A stretch of DNA of 34,026 bases. Origin: Nitrosomonas sp. Nm33 (GTDB lineage Bacteria > Pseudomonadota > Gammaproteobacteria > Burkholderiales > Nitrosomonadaceae). The notes under the pieces were generated by a model. It worked only from the letters and a program-made list of their open reading frames with translations. It was not told the DNA's origin and ran no database searches. The translations under genes were made by a program, and so were the position numbers. Numbering within the stretch: the stretch's first letter is position 1; each line of letters opens with the position of its first letter. Below, one piece after another: positions 1 through 8,422 of the stretch. The DNA lies in assembly GCF_900107265.1 (NCBI RefSeq), contig NZ_FNPJ01000029.1, positions 1 to 34,026 on the forward strand, in the 5' to 3' direction.

Positions 1-114
1 CAGGTTACCTATCGCCAGCAGAATTTACACAGCGATACTATGCAAATCAACTCGCAGCTTAATCATATGGACTCCATATTTGACAACACATATCACACAA
101 ATTCCAAAACATAA
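1..114 (+). other. Open reading frame entering from the left edge, possible 5' part of the HNH gene
   Basis: Frame 1 is open from the first base of the window for 37 codons and stops at TAA 112-114. The predicted peptide is hydrophilic and rich in Gln, Asn and His, with no recognised domain. It overlaps the HNH frame that follows. Removing one A from the AAAA run at 106-109 would join this frame smoothly into the HNH frame, giving S-K-H-N-S-D-N at the junction. It may therefore be the upstream half of one frameshifted gene, or simply the C-terminus of an unrelated neighbour. Only the open frame is seen directly; the rest is inference. Confidence 0.3.
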
Positions 115-415
115 TTCAGACAATGCTCCATTAAACATGTACTCTGATGATTGGGATGAAATCAGTCAGAAGATCAGGAGTGGTTATGATTGGCACTGTC
201 AAAAGTGCAATATTGATCTTTCAGCGAAGGCAGACAGGAAATGGCTTCATGTACATCATATAAACGGCTTAAAGTACGATAATAATAGAGAGAATTTAAA
301 AGTACTCTGTATTAAATGTCACTCAGAAGAGCCCAGTCATGCACATATCAAAAATATTCCAGATTACATTGATTTTTTAAGGGAAAAACATCAAATTCAA
401 TCAATGTCAGATTAA
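80..415 (+). CDS. HNH-endonuclease-like protein, possibly 5'-truncated
   Basis: A 111-residue frame starting at TTG carries a treble-clef HNH signature. A CxxC pair sits near residues 40-43 (WHCQKC), then HVHHING near 57-63 with the catalytic-type His pair, an Asn (NNREN), and a second CxxC (CIKC) near 77-80. Such domains cleave DNA in mobile introns, restriction systems, phages and toxins; no specific role can be assigned here. The TTG start has no convincing Shine-Dalgarno sequence, and the frame is open back to the window edge, so the true start may lie upstream or at ATG 137. A frameshift at the AAAA run 106-109 could link it to the preceding frame. It lies directly beside a transposase remnant, so the locus may be degraded mobile DNA. 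Confidence 0.6.
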   Translation: MTTHITQIPKHNSDNAPLNMYSDDWDEISQKIRSGYDWHCQKCNIDLSAKADRKWLHVHHINGLKYDNNRENLKVLCIKCHSEEPSHAHIKNIPDYIDFLREKHQIQSMSD

Positions 416-431
416 ATGAGGGCTAATTTTT

Positions 432-794
432 GAAGCTGCCAGATCAAATTGGTCTACTACAAATAATCGCTCTGACGCAATCCCGGCTGTACCTGGCTTA
501 GACGGCCGACCAAGAAAGCGGTCCGGCAAACTGCACGCCGATAAAGGCTACGACTACGCGCGGTGCCGACTCTACTTGCGAAAGCGGAGCATTACGGCAC
601 GCATTGCCCGTAAAGGCATCGAAAGCAAGGATCATCTGGGCTGGCATCGCTGGGTAGTCGAGCGAACGCACGCTTGGTTCGCGGGCTTCGGCAAGCTGCG
701 CATCTGCTTCGAGCGTAGGCTCGATGTCCACCTCGCGCTACTCTCGCTGGCTGCCGCCATCATCTGCTCATGCTTCGTAAATAACTTGTGTTAG
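432..794 (+). pseudogene. IS5-family DDE transposase, C-terminal fragment
   Basis: The frame is open from about 420 to the TGA-TAG region ending at 794. It encodes the C-terminal half of an IS5 (IS427/IS1031-like) transposase. Visible hallmarks are GLDGRPRKR, the ADKGYD motif carrying the second catalytic Asp, the RIARKGIE stretch, HRWVVERTHAW with the catalytic Glu, and the closing FERRLD and LALLSLAAAIIC segments. The N-terminal domain and the first catalytic Asp are absent, so the product cannot be a working transposase. Clear similarity begins near 477; the 15 or so codons before it may belong to the junction. The base composition is noticeably more GC-rich than the HNH gene on its left, consistent with a separate origin. 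Confidence 0.75.
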
Positions 795-806
795 CGACTC
801 TTAGTA
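432..806 (+). mobile_element. 5'-truncated IS5-family insertion sequence remnant
   Basis: Only the distal third of an IS5-type element is visible: the end of a DDE transposase plus a few bases of flank up to the mnmE stop codon. The left boundary is set approximately, where the transposase-like frame emerges a few bases after the HNH gene. The right boundary is taken as the bases between the transposase stop and mnmE. No matching left terminal inverted repeat is present, so the copy should not be able to move on its own. Confidence 0.6.
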
Positions 807-2165
807 TCATTTTCCTATACAGAATCGCGAAAAAATCTCACCTAATAAATCGTCTGCGGTGAATTCTCCCGTAATCGATGACAACGCAAGTTGTGCCAGC
901 CGTAATTCTTCCGCCAATAACTCTAATTGTCTTCCGCTTTCCACCCATGAGACTGCATTATTAAGATGTGTTCTGGCCTTGCTCAGCGCTTGCAGATGTC
1001 GTTGTCGCGCCATGAACATGCCTTCACCTGCGATATTGGATTGCCAACCGATCATCTCGAGCATTTTCATGCGTAATAATTCCAGGCCAATGCCTGTTTT
1101 AGCAGAAAGATAGATAATAGGCCTACCTGATTTCTCCTCGATGCGAGCACTTTCACTCAATAAATCGATTTTGTTAAAGACCGTGAGTAGCGGCAGGCCA
1201 GCAGGCAAGCTTCGCAATATCTTCTGATCTGCGTCAGTCAGGCCATAGCGGCTATCAATCAACAACAACGCTAGGTCTGCTTTCTTGATCACAGCGTGAG
1301 TGCGAGCGATACCACTTTTTTCAACGATATCCGTGGTTTCTCTCAATCCAGCGGTATCGATAATGTGTACCGGTATACCTTCGATCTGAATCAATTGCTG
1401 GATGGTGTCGCGTGTTGTGCCGGGTATTTCCGTCACAATTGCCACTTCATCCCCGGACAATCGATTCATCAGGCTAGATTTACCGACATTAGGCTGTCCC
1501 ACCAGCACGACTTTTACTCCCTCTTGTAACAGACTGCCTTGGCGGGATGAAAGTAAAACATACTCCAGTTTTTCACGGATAGTATGCAGTTGTGTTGCCG
1601 CATGCGCCGATTCCAGGAAATCGATTTCTTCTTCTGGAAAATCGAGAGTAGCTTCGACCAGCATGCGCAAATCGATCAATGCTTGCACCAATGCCTGAAT
1701 AGTTGCAGAAAACTCCCCCTGCAAGGAGCGCATGGCGCAGCGTGCGGCACCTGCCGTACTCGCGTCGATTAGATCCGCCACGCTTTCTGCTTGGACGAGA
1801 TCAAGCTTATTGTTAAGAAAAGCGCGCAGAGTAAATTCGCCTGGCTCAGCCAATCTGGCGCCCAATTGAAGGCAACGCGACAAAAGTAAATTGATAACAG
1901 CCGGGCCGCCATGACCTTGCAATTCAAATACATCTTCGCCAGTGTAAGAATGCGGAGATGGATAATAAATGGCGATACCTTGATCGATCGAATGGCCATT
2001 TTCATCAAGAAAATGACTCAAATGTGCATGACGGGGATGAGGAATTAAACCAAGAATGGCTTTAGCAATAAAGTGCAAATTTTTCCCGGAAACACGTATA
2101 ACACCAATGCCCCCTCTTCCAGGGGGGGTAGCGATGGCAGCAATGATGTCATTGCTATGATGCAT
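807..2165 (-). CDS. mnmE: tRNA uridine-5-carboxymethylaminomethyl modification GTPase MnmE (TrmE)
   Basis: MnmE works with MnmG to install the cmnm5 group on U34 of certain tRNAs, using a folate-derived C1 unit and GTP hydrolysis. The 452-residue product is full length for the family (E. coli about 454). It has the N-terminal tetrahydrofolate-binding domain ([16 protein letters not shown]), a helical middle domain, and an inserted G domain with GQPNVGKS at 223-230, the switch II motif DTAG at 270-273 and NKID at 331-334. The invariant C-terminal CIGK at 449-452 is present. The start is ATG at 2165. It is the last gene of the rpmH-rnpA-yidD-yidC-mnmE block, 146 bases downstream of yidC, and its stop codon is immediately followed by the IS remnant. 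Confidence 0.97.
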   Translation of the reverse strand: MHHSNDIIAAIATPPGRGGIGVIRVSGKNLHFIAKAILGLIPHPRHAHLSHFLDENGHSIDQGIAIYYPSPHSYTGEDVFELQGHGGPAVINLLLSRCLQLGARLAEPGEFTLRAFLNNKLDLVQAESVADLIDASTAGAARCAMRSLQGEFSATIQALVQALIDLRMLVEATLDFPEEEIDFLESAHAATQLHTIREKLEYVLLSSRQGSLLQEGVKVVLVGQPNVGKSSLMNRLSGDEVAIVTEIPGTTRDTIQQLIQIEGIPVHIIDTAGLRETTDIVEKSGIARTHAVIKKADLALLLIDSRYGLTDADQKILRSLPAGLPLLTVFNKIDLLSESARIEEKSGRPIIYLSAKTGIGLELLRMKMLEMIGWQSNIAGEGMFMARQRHLQALSKARTHLNNAVSWVESGRQLELLAEELRLAQLALSSITGEFTADDLLGEIFSRFCIGK

Positions 2166-2262
2166 ATGATTCTTGCACGTAAGGTTTTAAACCATACTGT
2201 TTAAAGAAATAGATGTAACTTGATACCTAATGTTTGTAATAACGAAGCTTCTCTTAGAAATG

Positions 2263-2295
2263 AGTGAGCGCTTATGAATTCACAATACGCTCACT
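2263..2295 (-). terminator. Hairpin between yidC and mnmE, weak terminator candidate
   Basis: A perfect 8-bp inverted repeat, AGTGAGCG at 2263-2270 and CGCTCACT at 2288-2295, flanks a 17-base loop just downstream of yidC. Read on the minus strand the stem is followed by a short T-rich stretch (CATTTCT) rather than a clean U run. It may attenuate or terminate yidC transcripts or act as an RNA-processing site. Confidence 0.35.
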
Positions 2296-2311
2296 TCTAT
2301 AAAACAACATT

Positions 2312-4054
2312 TTAAGATCTTCTTTTTTCTTTTACTTTCTCATTTATTTTCTTTTTGTCTGCTGTTTCTGCAGCAGGTTGTCCATACAATCGTGTTATCT
2401 GCCACTGCTGCGCAATCGATAGCACATTGTTCACTAATGAATACAATACGAGACCAGCCGGGAAGAAGAAGAAGAATACACTGAACATGACCGGCATGAT
2501 CTGCATGACTTTGGCCTGTATTGGATCAGTCGGCTTGGGATTCAATTTAGATTGAACGAACATCGAAATCCCCATCAGAGCCGGCAACACGTAGAGAGGA
2601 TCAGGTGAAGACAAATCCGTAATCCACAATGCGAACGGCGCATAGCGTAGCTCAACGGCAGCAAGCAACGTCCAGAACAGGGCAATAAACACCGGGATTT
2701 GTACCATGATAGGAAGACACCCGCCCATCGGATTGATTTTTTCTTCTTTGTACAGCTGCATCATTGCCTGGTGCATTTGTTGGCGATCGCTTTTGTATTG
2801 TTCCTGGATACGCTGCAGCTTCGGTGTCACTAAACGCAGTCTTGCCATCGATCGATAACCCGCTGCCGACAATGGGAAAAATAAAATCTTGACCGTCATT
2901 GTCAGAAGGATGATGGCGATACCCCAGTTACCCACCCACTCATGATAAAACGAAAGTAGCCAGAATAATGGTACAGCAATCACCGTAAGCCAACCATAAT
3001 CGACTGTCAGCTCCAGACCAGGTGCCAATTCTGCCAGTTTATCCTGCTCCTGTGGCCCCTCATAGAGCGGCATCGTTACGCTCGCTGTTTGACCAGGCGC
3101 AATTGCACCAACCGGTGTGATCACACCAGCCGTGTATAAATTGTCACTTATCCGTTTTGAAAAATACTCTCGAGGTGTTTTTTGCTCTGGCAGCCAGGCG
3201 GAAACGAAATAATGCTCCAGCATGGCAATCCAGCCATTATCTGCATTTTGTGGGTAATCCGCTTTATTTTTATCTAGATCAGAAAACTGAATTTTCTGAA
3301 ACTTCCCATCCTCGGTATAAATAGCAGCACCCAGATAAGTAGGAACCATCATTGTCCCGCCTGCGGTTGGAACGTTATCCCGTAATATCTGGAAATAAGC
3401 AAATGGTCGGATTGTTGCTTCTCCCAGATTTTTCACCTCAAATTGAACATCAATGACATAGCTGCCACGATGGAAAGTATAGATTTTAGCAACTTGTACG
3501 CCGTTTGCTTCTGGAGCGACAAGACGAACGACAACCTTGTCTTGATCAGCCGCCAAGCTGTAATTATGCGTATTGGAATCTAGCTTGTATTCCGCCTTAT
3601 GATTGGGTAGCCCATCTCCAATCAGCCCTGATTGCGCCACGCTAATGCGGGAGCCCTGGCTTTGCAGCAATGCATAAGGGATTTCTTTATTTTCACGGGA
3701 TGGGTGCTTGAGTAATTCCAGGCGGCGAAGATCTCCTCCGACGGTATCAATCTCTGCTACCACCATATCAGTAACGACTTTAACTTGCTCTCCTGTTGCC
3801 AGCAAACGCGGTGTCACCTCTGATGGTGCCCCTTCAGTCCCTGGTACCTTAGCAGTATCTGGCTGGGAAGAAGTTAGCGTATCGCCCGGAACAGGGAGTG
3901 CATCATGGCTCTGCTTAGACTGTATATTCTCAGTGCTGACCGCTGGGCCAGCTGCCAATTTATCTAGTCTTTCCCGCTCCTTTACCCACGCATCCCAAAG
4001 AAATAGCAACGATGTGCTAAAAATGATGATCAATACAATTTTTTTAGTTTCCAT
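2312..4054 (-). CDS. yidC: Membrane protein insertase YidC (Oxa1 family)
   Basis: YidC inserts and folds inner-membrane proteins, alone or with SecYEG; subunit c of the ATP synthase is a classic client. The 580-residue protein has the Gram-negative layout. There is an N-terminal anchor at about residues 6-22, then a large periplasmic P1 domain to about residue 340. The conserved five-helix core follows, with the cytoplasmic hairpin containing the positively charged groove region (SMARLRL, PKLQRI) and the signature GGCLPIMVQIPVF. The C-terminus is Lys/Arg-rich, as usual, for ribosome contact. It starts with ATG at 4054, 45 bases after yidD, inside the standard rpmH-rnpA-yidD-yidC block. Confidence 0.97.
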   Translation of the reverse strand: METKKIVLIIIFSTSLLFLWDAWVKERERLDKLAAGPAVSTENIQSKQSHDALPVPGDTLTSSQPDTAKVPGTEGAPSEVTPRLLATGEQVKVVTDMVVAEIDTVGGDLRRLELLKHPSRENKEIPYALLQSQGSRISVAQSGLIGDGLPNHKAEYKLDSNTHNYSLAADQDKVVVRLVAPEANGVQVAKIYTFHRGSYVIDVQFEVKNLGEATIRPFAYFQILRDNVPTAGGTMMVPTYLGAAIYTEDGKFQKIQFSDLDKNKADYPQNADNGWIAMLEHYFVSAWLPEQKTPREYFSKRISDNLYTAGVITPVGAIAPGQTASVTMPLYEGPQEQDKLAELAPGLELTVDYGWLTVIAVPLFWLLSFYHEWVGNWGIAIILLTMTVKILFFPLSAAGYRSMARLRLVTPKLQRIQEQYKSDRQQMHQAMMQLYKEEKINPMGGCLPIMVQIPVFIALFWTLLAAVELRYAPFALWITDLSSPDPLYVLPALMGISMFVQSKLNPKPTDPIQAKVMQIMPVMFSVFFFFFPAGLVLYSLVNNVLSIAQQWQITRLYGQPAAETADKKKINEKVKEKRRS

Positions 4055-4099
4055 CTTGTCTGGCCAAACGAGTTATAGCGATAATCTTTTTAAAGTTTT

Positions 4100-4309
4100 T
4101 TAGGGAACAGGATCATATCCGCCCCGATTCCATGGATGACAACGTAAAATACGGCCTATGCTCAATATCATTCCTTTGATAAGCCCATATTTTGTCAGTG
4201 CCTCGCTTGCATAATTTGAACAAGTTGGGCTAAAACGACAGGAAGGTGGAAAAAAAGGACTAATGCAGTATTGATATAGTTTGATAAGACCTATCATCAA
4301 TCGCAACAT
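4100..4309 (-). CDS. yidD: Membrane protein insertion efficiency factor YidD
   Basis: This small 69-residue member of the UPF0161/YidD family is thought to help YidC-dependent insertion at the inner face of the membrane. Diagnostic elements are an amphipathic N-terminus ([15 protein letters not shown]), the cysteine motif [12 protein letters not shown], and the terminal [17 protein letters not shown] region. The ATG start overlaps the end of rnpA by 13 bases, suggesting translational coupling. The order rnpA-yidD-yidC is the widespread bacterial arrangement. Confidence 0.95.
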   Translation of the reverse strand: MLRLMIGLIKLYQYCISPFFPPSCRFSPTCSNYASEALTKYGLIKGMILSIGRILRCHPWNRGGYDPVP

Positions 4310-4656
4310 TGTTTCATCCTAAGTTTATGTATTAGCATTTCGGCTTCCTGCCTGATGCGAATAGAATCAATCTGAGTTAACGAGCGCTGTAGCCGAAAAA
4401 CACAGTCCATTTTGTCCAGTTCTTGCTGGTGTTTGCGAAATACTTCTCGCAAGAATCGTTTTAAACGATTTCGCCTTATTGCATGTCGCTCCAGCTTTTT
4501 TGCAATGATCAATCCTAGTCGTGGATGATTCAAATTACTCGGTTTTACACAGAACTGGAGAAATTCACCACTAACTGTGCATCTAAAACGAATAACAGCC
4601 TGAAACTCCGTCGCTTTATGCAACCGATGTTTCTTAGAGAATGAATAATTCCTCAC
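4297..4656 (-). CDS. rnpA: Ribonuclease P protein component RnpA
   Basis: RnpA is the basic protein subunit that binds the catalytic RNase P RNA and helps it remove 5' leaders from pre-tRNAs. The 119-residue product shows the N-terminal basic segment leading into F-x-A-V (TEFQAV), the central cleft and the RNR box ([15 protein letters not shown]) typical of the family. The start used is GTG at 4656; a stop codon lies directly upstream in the same frame and no better in-frame start exists, so a non-ATG start is required. It begins 20 bases after rpmH and overlaps yidD at its 3' end. Confidence 0.95.
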   Translation of the reverse strand: MRNYSFSKKHRLHKATEFQAVIRFRCTVSGEFLQFCVKPSNLNHPRLGLIIAKKLERHAIRRNRLKRFLREVFRKHQQELDKMDCVFRLQRSLTQIDSIRIRQEAEMLIHKLRMKQCCD

Positions 4657-4676
4657 CTAACCATTCAATAATGGCG

Positions 4677-4811
4677 CTAGACACTCAAACGAGAGCGGCC
4701 TTTAGCTCTGCGTGCCCGAATAACTGCTGCGCCACCGCGGGTTCTCATGCGTACAAGGAAACCGTGTGTACGTTTCCTGCGAATAACAGATGGTTGGTAT
4801 GTACGTTTCAT
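4677..4811 (-). CDS. rpmH: 50S ribosomal protein L34
   Basis: A 44-codon gene on the minus strand (ATG at 4811, TAG at 4677-4679) encodes the very basic L34. The translation begins [18 protein letters not shown] and ends [10 protein letters not shown], matching the family from end to end, including the typical [11 protein letters not shown] centre. L34 is a late-assembling protein of the large ribosomal subunit. It leads the rpmH-rnpA-yidD-yidC-mnmE cluster and has a plausible sigma70 promoter about 55-85 bases upstream. In many proteobacteria the next gene across is dnaA; here dnaA is about 16.5 kb away. Confidence 0.97.
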   Translation of the reverse strand: MKRTYQPSVIRRKRTHGFLVRMRTRGGAAVIRARRAKGRSRLSV

Positions 4812-4864
4812 TTTAATTTTAGATTATTTATTAATTGGATAATACTTACTCAATAGAACCGCAT

Positions 4865-4894
4865 ATTAAAACCTGTTATGGGCATTAATGTCAA
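4865..4894 (-). promoter_or_regulatory. Sigma70-like promoter of rpmH
   Basis: On the minus strand a perfect -35 hexamer TTGACA (4889-4894) is followed after 18 bases by TTTAAT (4865-4870), a 5/6 match to the -10 consensus. The predicted start of transcription would give a leader of roughly 45 bases for rpmH. This is a sequence match only. Confidence 0.55.
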
Positions 4895-5093
4895 CTTTAT
4901 TTTCATGGCAGAAGCTATATAAACTTGGCTGATAGTGCCAACTTATTGCAATAGCTGGATCAGTACACTTGAACTAGCTAAACGTTATACAAATAATCTC
5001 TATTCATGATAATTTTGCTACAATTTTAACCACTGGTGGCAATGAGCAGAGCTTTGAGCTCACTGTTAAAAATATACATATCATGTGATTAGT

Positions 5094-5549
5094 ATGAAGA
5101 TAATAATTGATCAGCGATCTCGGGATCGTCGAGCTAACGTACCCTTTTTCAGCCTTTATCATTTGGGAATCAAAAAAGGAAGACGTATTAACAAACGACG
5201 CTCAGGTACAGGGACTGCTTATGTTGATTCATATGCACCCCATCTCATGCTATGCACAATTGCAATTATTTTGCTCAGTGCGATGGATGCTTTATTGACG
5301 CTTGATATTCTAGCCAGGGGAGGGATAGAGCTTAATAGCTTCATGGCAATATTGATTGAAGACAGCACAGAAAAGTTTGTTCATTTCAAGCTCGCACTTA
5401 CTTCGCTGGCGCTGATTCTTCTTGTTATTCACCATAACGTCCAACTGACTACGAGATTACAAGTCATGCATTTGCTCTATTTGATATTGTTTGGCTACAT
5501 CACGCTGATCGGCTACGAAGTGACGCTGCTGACAATTAGCAGCACCTGA
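5094..5549 (+). CDS. Small integral membrane protein, DUF5658-like
   Basis: The protein is 151 residues from ATG 5094 (154 from an in-frame GTG at 5085). A charged N-terminus rich in Arg and Lys precedes about three hydrophobic segments: LMLCTIAIILLSAMDALLTL, a central LALTSLALILLVIH helix, and a C-terminal LLYLILFGYITLIGYEVTLL helix. The pattern MDALLTL...GGIELN-FMA followed by a KLALTSL helix matches the DUF5658 family as I recall it; that family has no known function. It is the only plus-strand gene left of dnaA apart from the edge fragments. It lies divergent to rpmH and convergent to the secretion operon, 46 bases from the tolC-like stop. The start choice is uncertain because neither codon has a clear Shine-Dalgarno sequence. 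Confidence 0.7.
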   Translation: MKIIIDQRSRDRRANVPFFSLYHLGIKKGRRINKRRSGTGTAYVDSYAPHLMLCTIAIILLSAMDALLTLDILARGGIELNSFMAILIEDSTEKFVHFKLALTSLALILLVIHHNVQLTTRLQVMHLLYLILFGYITLIGYEVTLLTISST

Positions 5550-5595
5550 TAAACAGCTTATCCTAAATTATCAAGGTAAGCAAAAATTATGATGA

Positions 5596-6936
5596 TCAAT
5601 TTCGTGCAACAAAATAGGTAGCAACCTTTTCTAGATCATCAAGAGCCAGCGTGCCTGCCGCTAGCCGTAATCTTAGATAGGCAACCAGATAATTATATCG
5701 GGCTTCTGCCAGATTAACTTGGGCAGAAAAAAGCTGACTTTGCGCATTTAACAAATCAAGATTGATGCGTACCCCTCCCTTGATACTTTTCTCGGTGGCT
5801 TGTACCAGCAAAAGCGCTGAATCAACTGCTAAATCCAATGATTCTATTCGCCTAATACTACTTTGCAGCAATTGATATTGTTTTCGTAATTCTATAAGAA
5901 CTCTGTCACTCAATGCATCCAGCTCAGACTCTGCACGCGCTTTATTTGCTTGTGCCTGATTGGTGGTTGCAACTACTCGCCCCCCTGCATACAACGGTAA
6001 ATTGACCTCCACACCTACACTTCCAAATTCTGCATTGCGACCAGGGAAAAGAAACGATGCAGAATTCTGTCTGTTCAGGCTTGCTACCAAGTCAACACGA
6101 GGTGCATGACCAGCGCGGCTTTTTTTTACTTCAAGTTGACTGGATGTCACGAGATGCCGCTGACTAACTAGCTCAGCATTGCGTTCCAGAGCAATCACAC
6201 GCCAACTCTCAAAATCAGCTGGATAAATCGGTTGTACTTCAAAAGCGCCTGTTAATGAATCAAGCAGCGTTGCTTCTTTGCCTACTATTGCTTCCAAAGC
6301 AAGTCGTGCAACTTCCAGTTCATCTTGTGCTTCAATCACTTTGGCCTGCGACAAAGCGTGTCTGGATTCCGTCTCAATCAAATCTGTCTGAGTACCTTCG
6401 CCTCGCTTCAACATATTTTCATTGACATGTTTTAACTCTTCTAGCGCATTATGTTCTGCTTTAGCTAGATTCAGGCGATCTTGAGCAAGGAGCGTATTGG
6501 CATAGGCTTCCACCAATCGTACGATAAGTTGATGACTCTGACTAATTAATTTAGCTTCACTTGAATTTGCACGCGCATAACCTTGATCGTACCCGGCGAC
6601 TGCTTCCATATTAAAAAGTGGTTGCCGCAACGTTAGCGTAGTCACCTCACTATTAAAACTCAGAGTGGATGTAGGAGCACCAGCTGTGGCTTGCGATCCC
6701 CGAGTCCATGACTGCAAATGAGTAATAGATAAAGTCGGCAACAGCCCAGCCCGTCCAAGCGGGATTGATTGCTGACCCGCTTCATTTTCATGAATTGCTG
6801 AGCGAAATGTCGGATCATTCATCAATGCTGCTTCATAAGCTTCTACCAAACCCATTGCCGGAACGTTCCCCACCTGCCACGATAAGGTGAGCGCAAATAT
6901 GGATAATAGGGATGGCTTAAATAAGTGCAGCAGCAC
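5596..6936 (-). CDS. TolC-family outer-membrane channel of a type I secretion system
   Basis: This 446-residue protein is of the TolC type that forms the trimeric outer-membrane and periplasmic duct for type I exporters. A signal-peptide-like N-terminus (hydrophobic core LLSIFALTLSW, likely cleavage near residue 28) is followed by two related helical halves. The recurring LVEAYANTL, ARLALEAIVG and LDLLNAQSQLFSAQ motifs are typical of these barrels and coiled coils. The start is GTG at 6936, preceded by a GGAAG Shine-Dalgarno that overlaps the end of the adaptor gene; the two genes are separated by 2 bases. It is the last gene of the ABC exporter-adaptor-channel operon, so a dedicated rather than a housekeeping TolC is likely. 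Confidence 0.9.
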   Translation of the reverse strand: MLLHLFKPSLLSIFALTLSWQVGNVPAMGLVEAYEAALMNDPTFRSAIHENEAGQQSIPLGRAGLLPTLSITHLQSWTRGSQATAGAPTSTLSFNSEVTTLTLRQPLFNMEAVAGYDQGYARANSSEAKLISQSHQLIVRLVEAYANTLLAQDRLNLAKAEHNALEELKHVNENMLKRGEGTQTDLIETESRHALSQAKVIEAQDELEVARLALEAIVGKEATLLDSLTGAFEVQPIYPADFESWRVIALERNAELVSQRHLVTSSQLEVKKSRAGHAPRVDLVASLNRQNSASFLFPGRNAEFGSVGVEVNLPLYAGGRVVATTNQAQANKARAESELDALSDRVLIELRKQYQLLQSSIRRIESLDLAVDSALLLVQATEKSIKGGVRINLDLLNAQSQLFSAQVNLAEARYNYLVAYLRLRLAAGTLALDDLEKVATYFVARN

Positions 6937-6938
6937 AG

Positions 6939-8291
6939 CTATTCTTCCGCAAGCGTTTTATGAAGTCGGTTGAGAATGGGCTTTAACAGATAGTTCATCA
7001 GCGAACGTTCGCCAGTTTTTACAAAAATTTCTACGGGCATCCCCGCACGTATTTGAAAATCAGTGAGCAATTTCATACCTTCTGGTGTAACCTTGGCTTT
7101 CAATAGATAATAAGGTGTGCCTGTTTTTTCCTCGGTCAAGCGATCGGCCGATACATTTGTCACAAAACCAGGTACGCGCGGAAGTTTATTTTGATTGAAG
7201 GCTGTAAATATGAAATCCACGTCAAGACCCGCATGCACTTTGTCAATAAGATGAACGGGTACTTGCCCTTCAACGACCAGCAAATCTTCTGTCGGAACAA
7301 TATCCATCATATTAAACCCTGGTGAGATAACTCCACCGCGCGTGAATATATTTATTCCCACCACAACACCATCTACCGGTGCTTTCACTAACACGTTAGC
7401 CAATTGAAAATCATGTGCCTTGAGCTGACTATCAAGCGATTCGGCCTCTCGTTGAATGTCCGTCAATTGTTCCCGAACTTCTTTCCGATGTTCCTCCAAA
7501 CGCTGGATTCGACGGAGATTGAGTTCTGAAATTTGGCTCTGAGTGCGACCGATATTACCGGTATCGGCAAAAATATCCCCAGTTAGTTGCGCGTGTGTAC
7601 CCTCTAGCTCAAGCACACGATTGCGTGGAACATAACCATCTTGCGCTAATTCCCGCATATTCTCGAGTTGCTCTTTCAGAAATTGTAGTTGCTGTTTCTT
7701 ACTCGCGCGCGAAGATTCCAAGTTCCGCAATTGGACACTCAAGCCCGCGATATTTTCATCCAGCGCCGCTAATTCATGCTTTAGTGCAGATTGCCGTGAA
7801 ATAAACAACTGTTTCTGCAATGCGATACTACTGATTACACGGGGATCATCTGCTGCAGAAAGCAGAAAGGGTGGAAAATCGATCTCGGCTTTATTATCCC
7901 GCTCGGCAATCAGCCGCGCTTCGACTGCTCTGGTGGTGATGAGCTGAGCACGTGTTACTTCTGCCTGCGCTTTAACCTGAACATCATTCATCTTCACGAT
8001 CACCTGGCCAGCCTTGACTACATCCCCTTCCTTTACCAGAATATCATCCACGATGCCGCCAGTCTGATGTTGAACTGCTTTACGATTCGTCGCCACCATC
8101 ACCGACCCAGGAACCGGTACTCCTTTATCTAACGGTGCAAATGTTGCCCACAGCAAAAAGCCACCCACACCAACCAGTACTATCCACCAACCGAGGCGAG
8201 CGTGGCTTGTTTCATCCGTTTTGACTGGAGTTGCAACATCTACTACCGCAGTCTCAGTCACTGTTGTATCTTTTTGACTAATGAGCTTCAT
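6939..8291 (-). CDS. HlyD-family periplasmic adaptor of a type I secretion system
   Basis: Membrane fusion proteins of this kind connect the inner-membrane ABC exporter to the TolC channel. The 450-residue product has a short cytoplasmic N-terminus and one transmembrane helix at about residues 33-53. A lipoyl-type half motif follows near 75-100 (TGGIVDDILVKEGDVVKAGQ), then a long alpha-helical hairpin rich in Glu, Gln and Arg (about 110-290), the second lipoyl half (VKAPVDGVVVGINIFTRGGV), and a beta-barrel tail ending near the membrane-proximal RAGMPVEIFVKTGERS motif. This is the layout of the PrtE/HlyD adaptors. The ATG start has a GAGAG element immediately upstream. A 131-base gap with no recognisable gene separates it from the ABC exporter. 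Confidence 0.93.
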   Translation of the reverse strand: MKLISQKDTTVTETAVVDVATPVKTDETSHARLGWWIVLVGVGGFLLWATFAPLDKGVPVPGSVMVATNRKAVQHQTGGIVDDILVKEGDVVKAGQVIVKMNDVQVKAQAEVTRAQLITTRAVEARLIAERDNKAEIDFPPFLLSAADDPRVISSIALQKQLFISRQSALKHELAALDENIAGLSVQLRNLESSRASKKQQLQFLKEQLENMRELAQDGYVPRNRVLELEGTHAQLTGDIFADTGNIGRTQSQISELNLRRIQRLEEHRKEVREQLTDIQREAESLDSQLKAHDFQLANVLVKAPVDGVVVGINIFTRGGVISPGFNMMDIVPTEDLLVVEGQVPVHLIDKVHAGLDVDFIFTAFNQNKLPRVPGFVTNVSADRLTEEKTGTPYYLLKAKVTPEGMKLLTDFQIRAGMPVEIFVKTGERSLMNYLLKPILNRLHKTLAEE

Positions 8292-8422
8292 ATCTCTCTA
8301 TTCCTGCACAGTTACCCAACTTAAGAAAATTATTAAACTTTCGTTGAGTTTATACATCTCTCCGTTTGCTAGTCACTTCAATTAAGTCAAACCAGTTTCG
8401 TTGCGAATGGATTTGCTCTCAA

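Noticed and set aside
498-731. Minus-strand open frame over the transposase remnant
   Set aside because: It is a shadow of the IS5 transposase frame, which has clear DDE motifs; the antisense translation shows no family features.
4986-4994. TTATACAAA considered as a DnaA box upstream of rpmH
   Set aside because: Two mismatches to the 9-mer, isolated, and not accompanied by other boxes.
5556-5581. GCTTAtCC / GGTAAGC imperfect hairpin between the convergent DUF5658 and tolC-like genes
   Set aside because: The stem has a bulge and neither strand shows a U run after it, so it is too weak to call a terminator.
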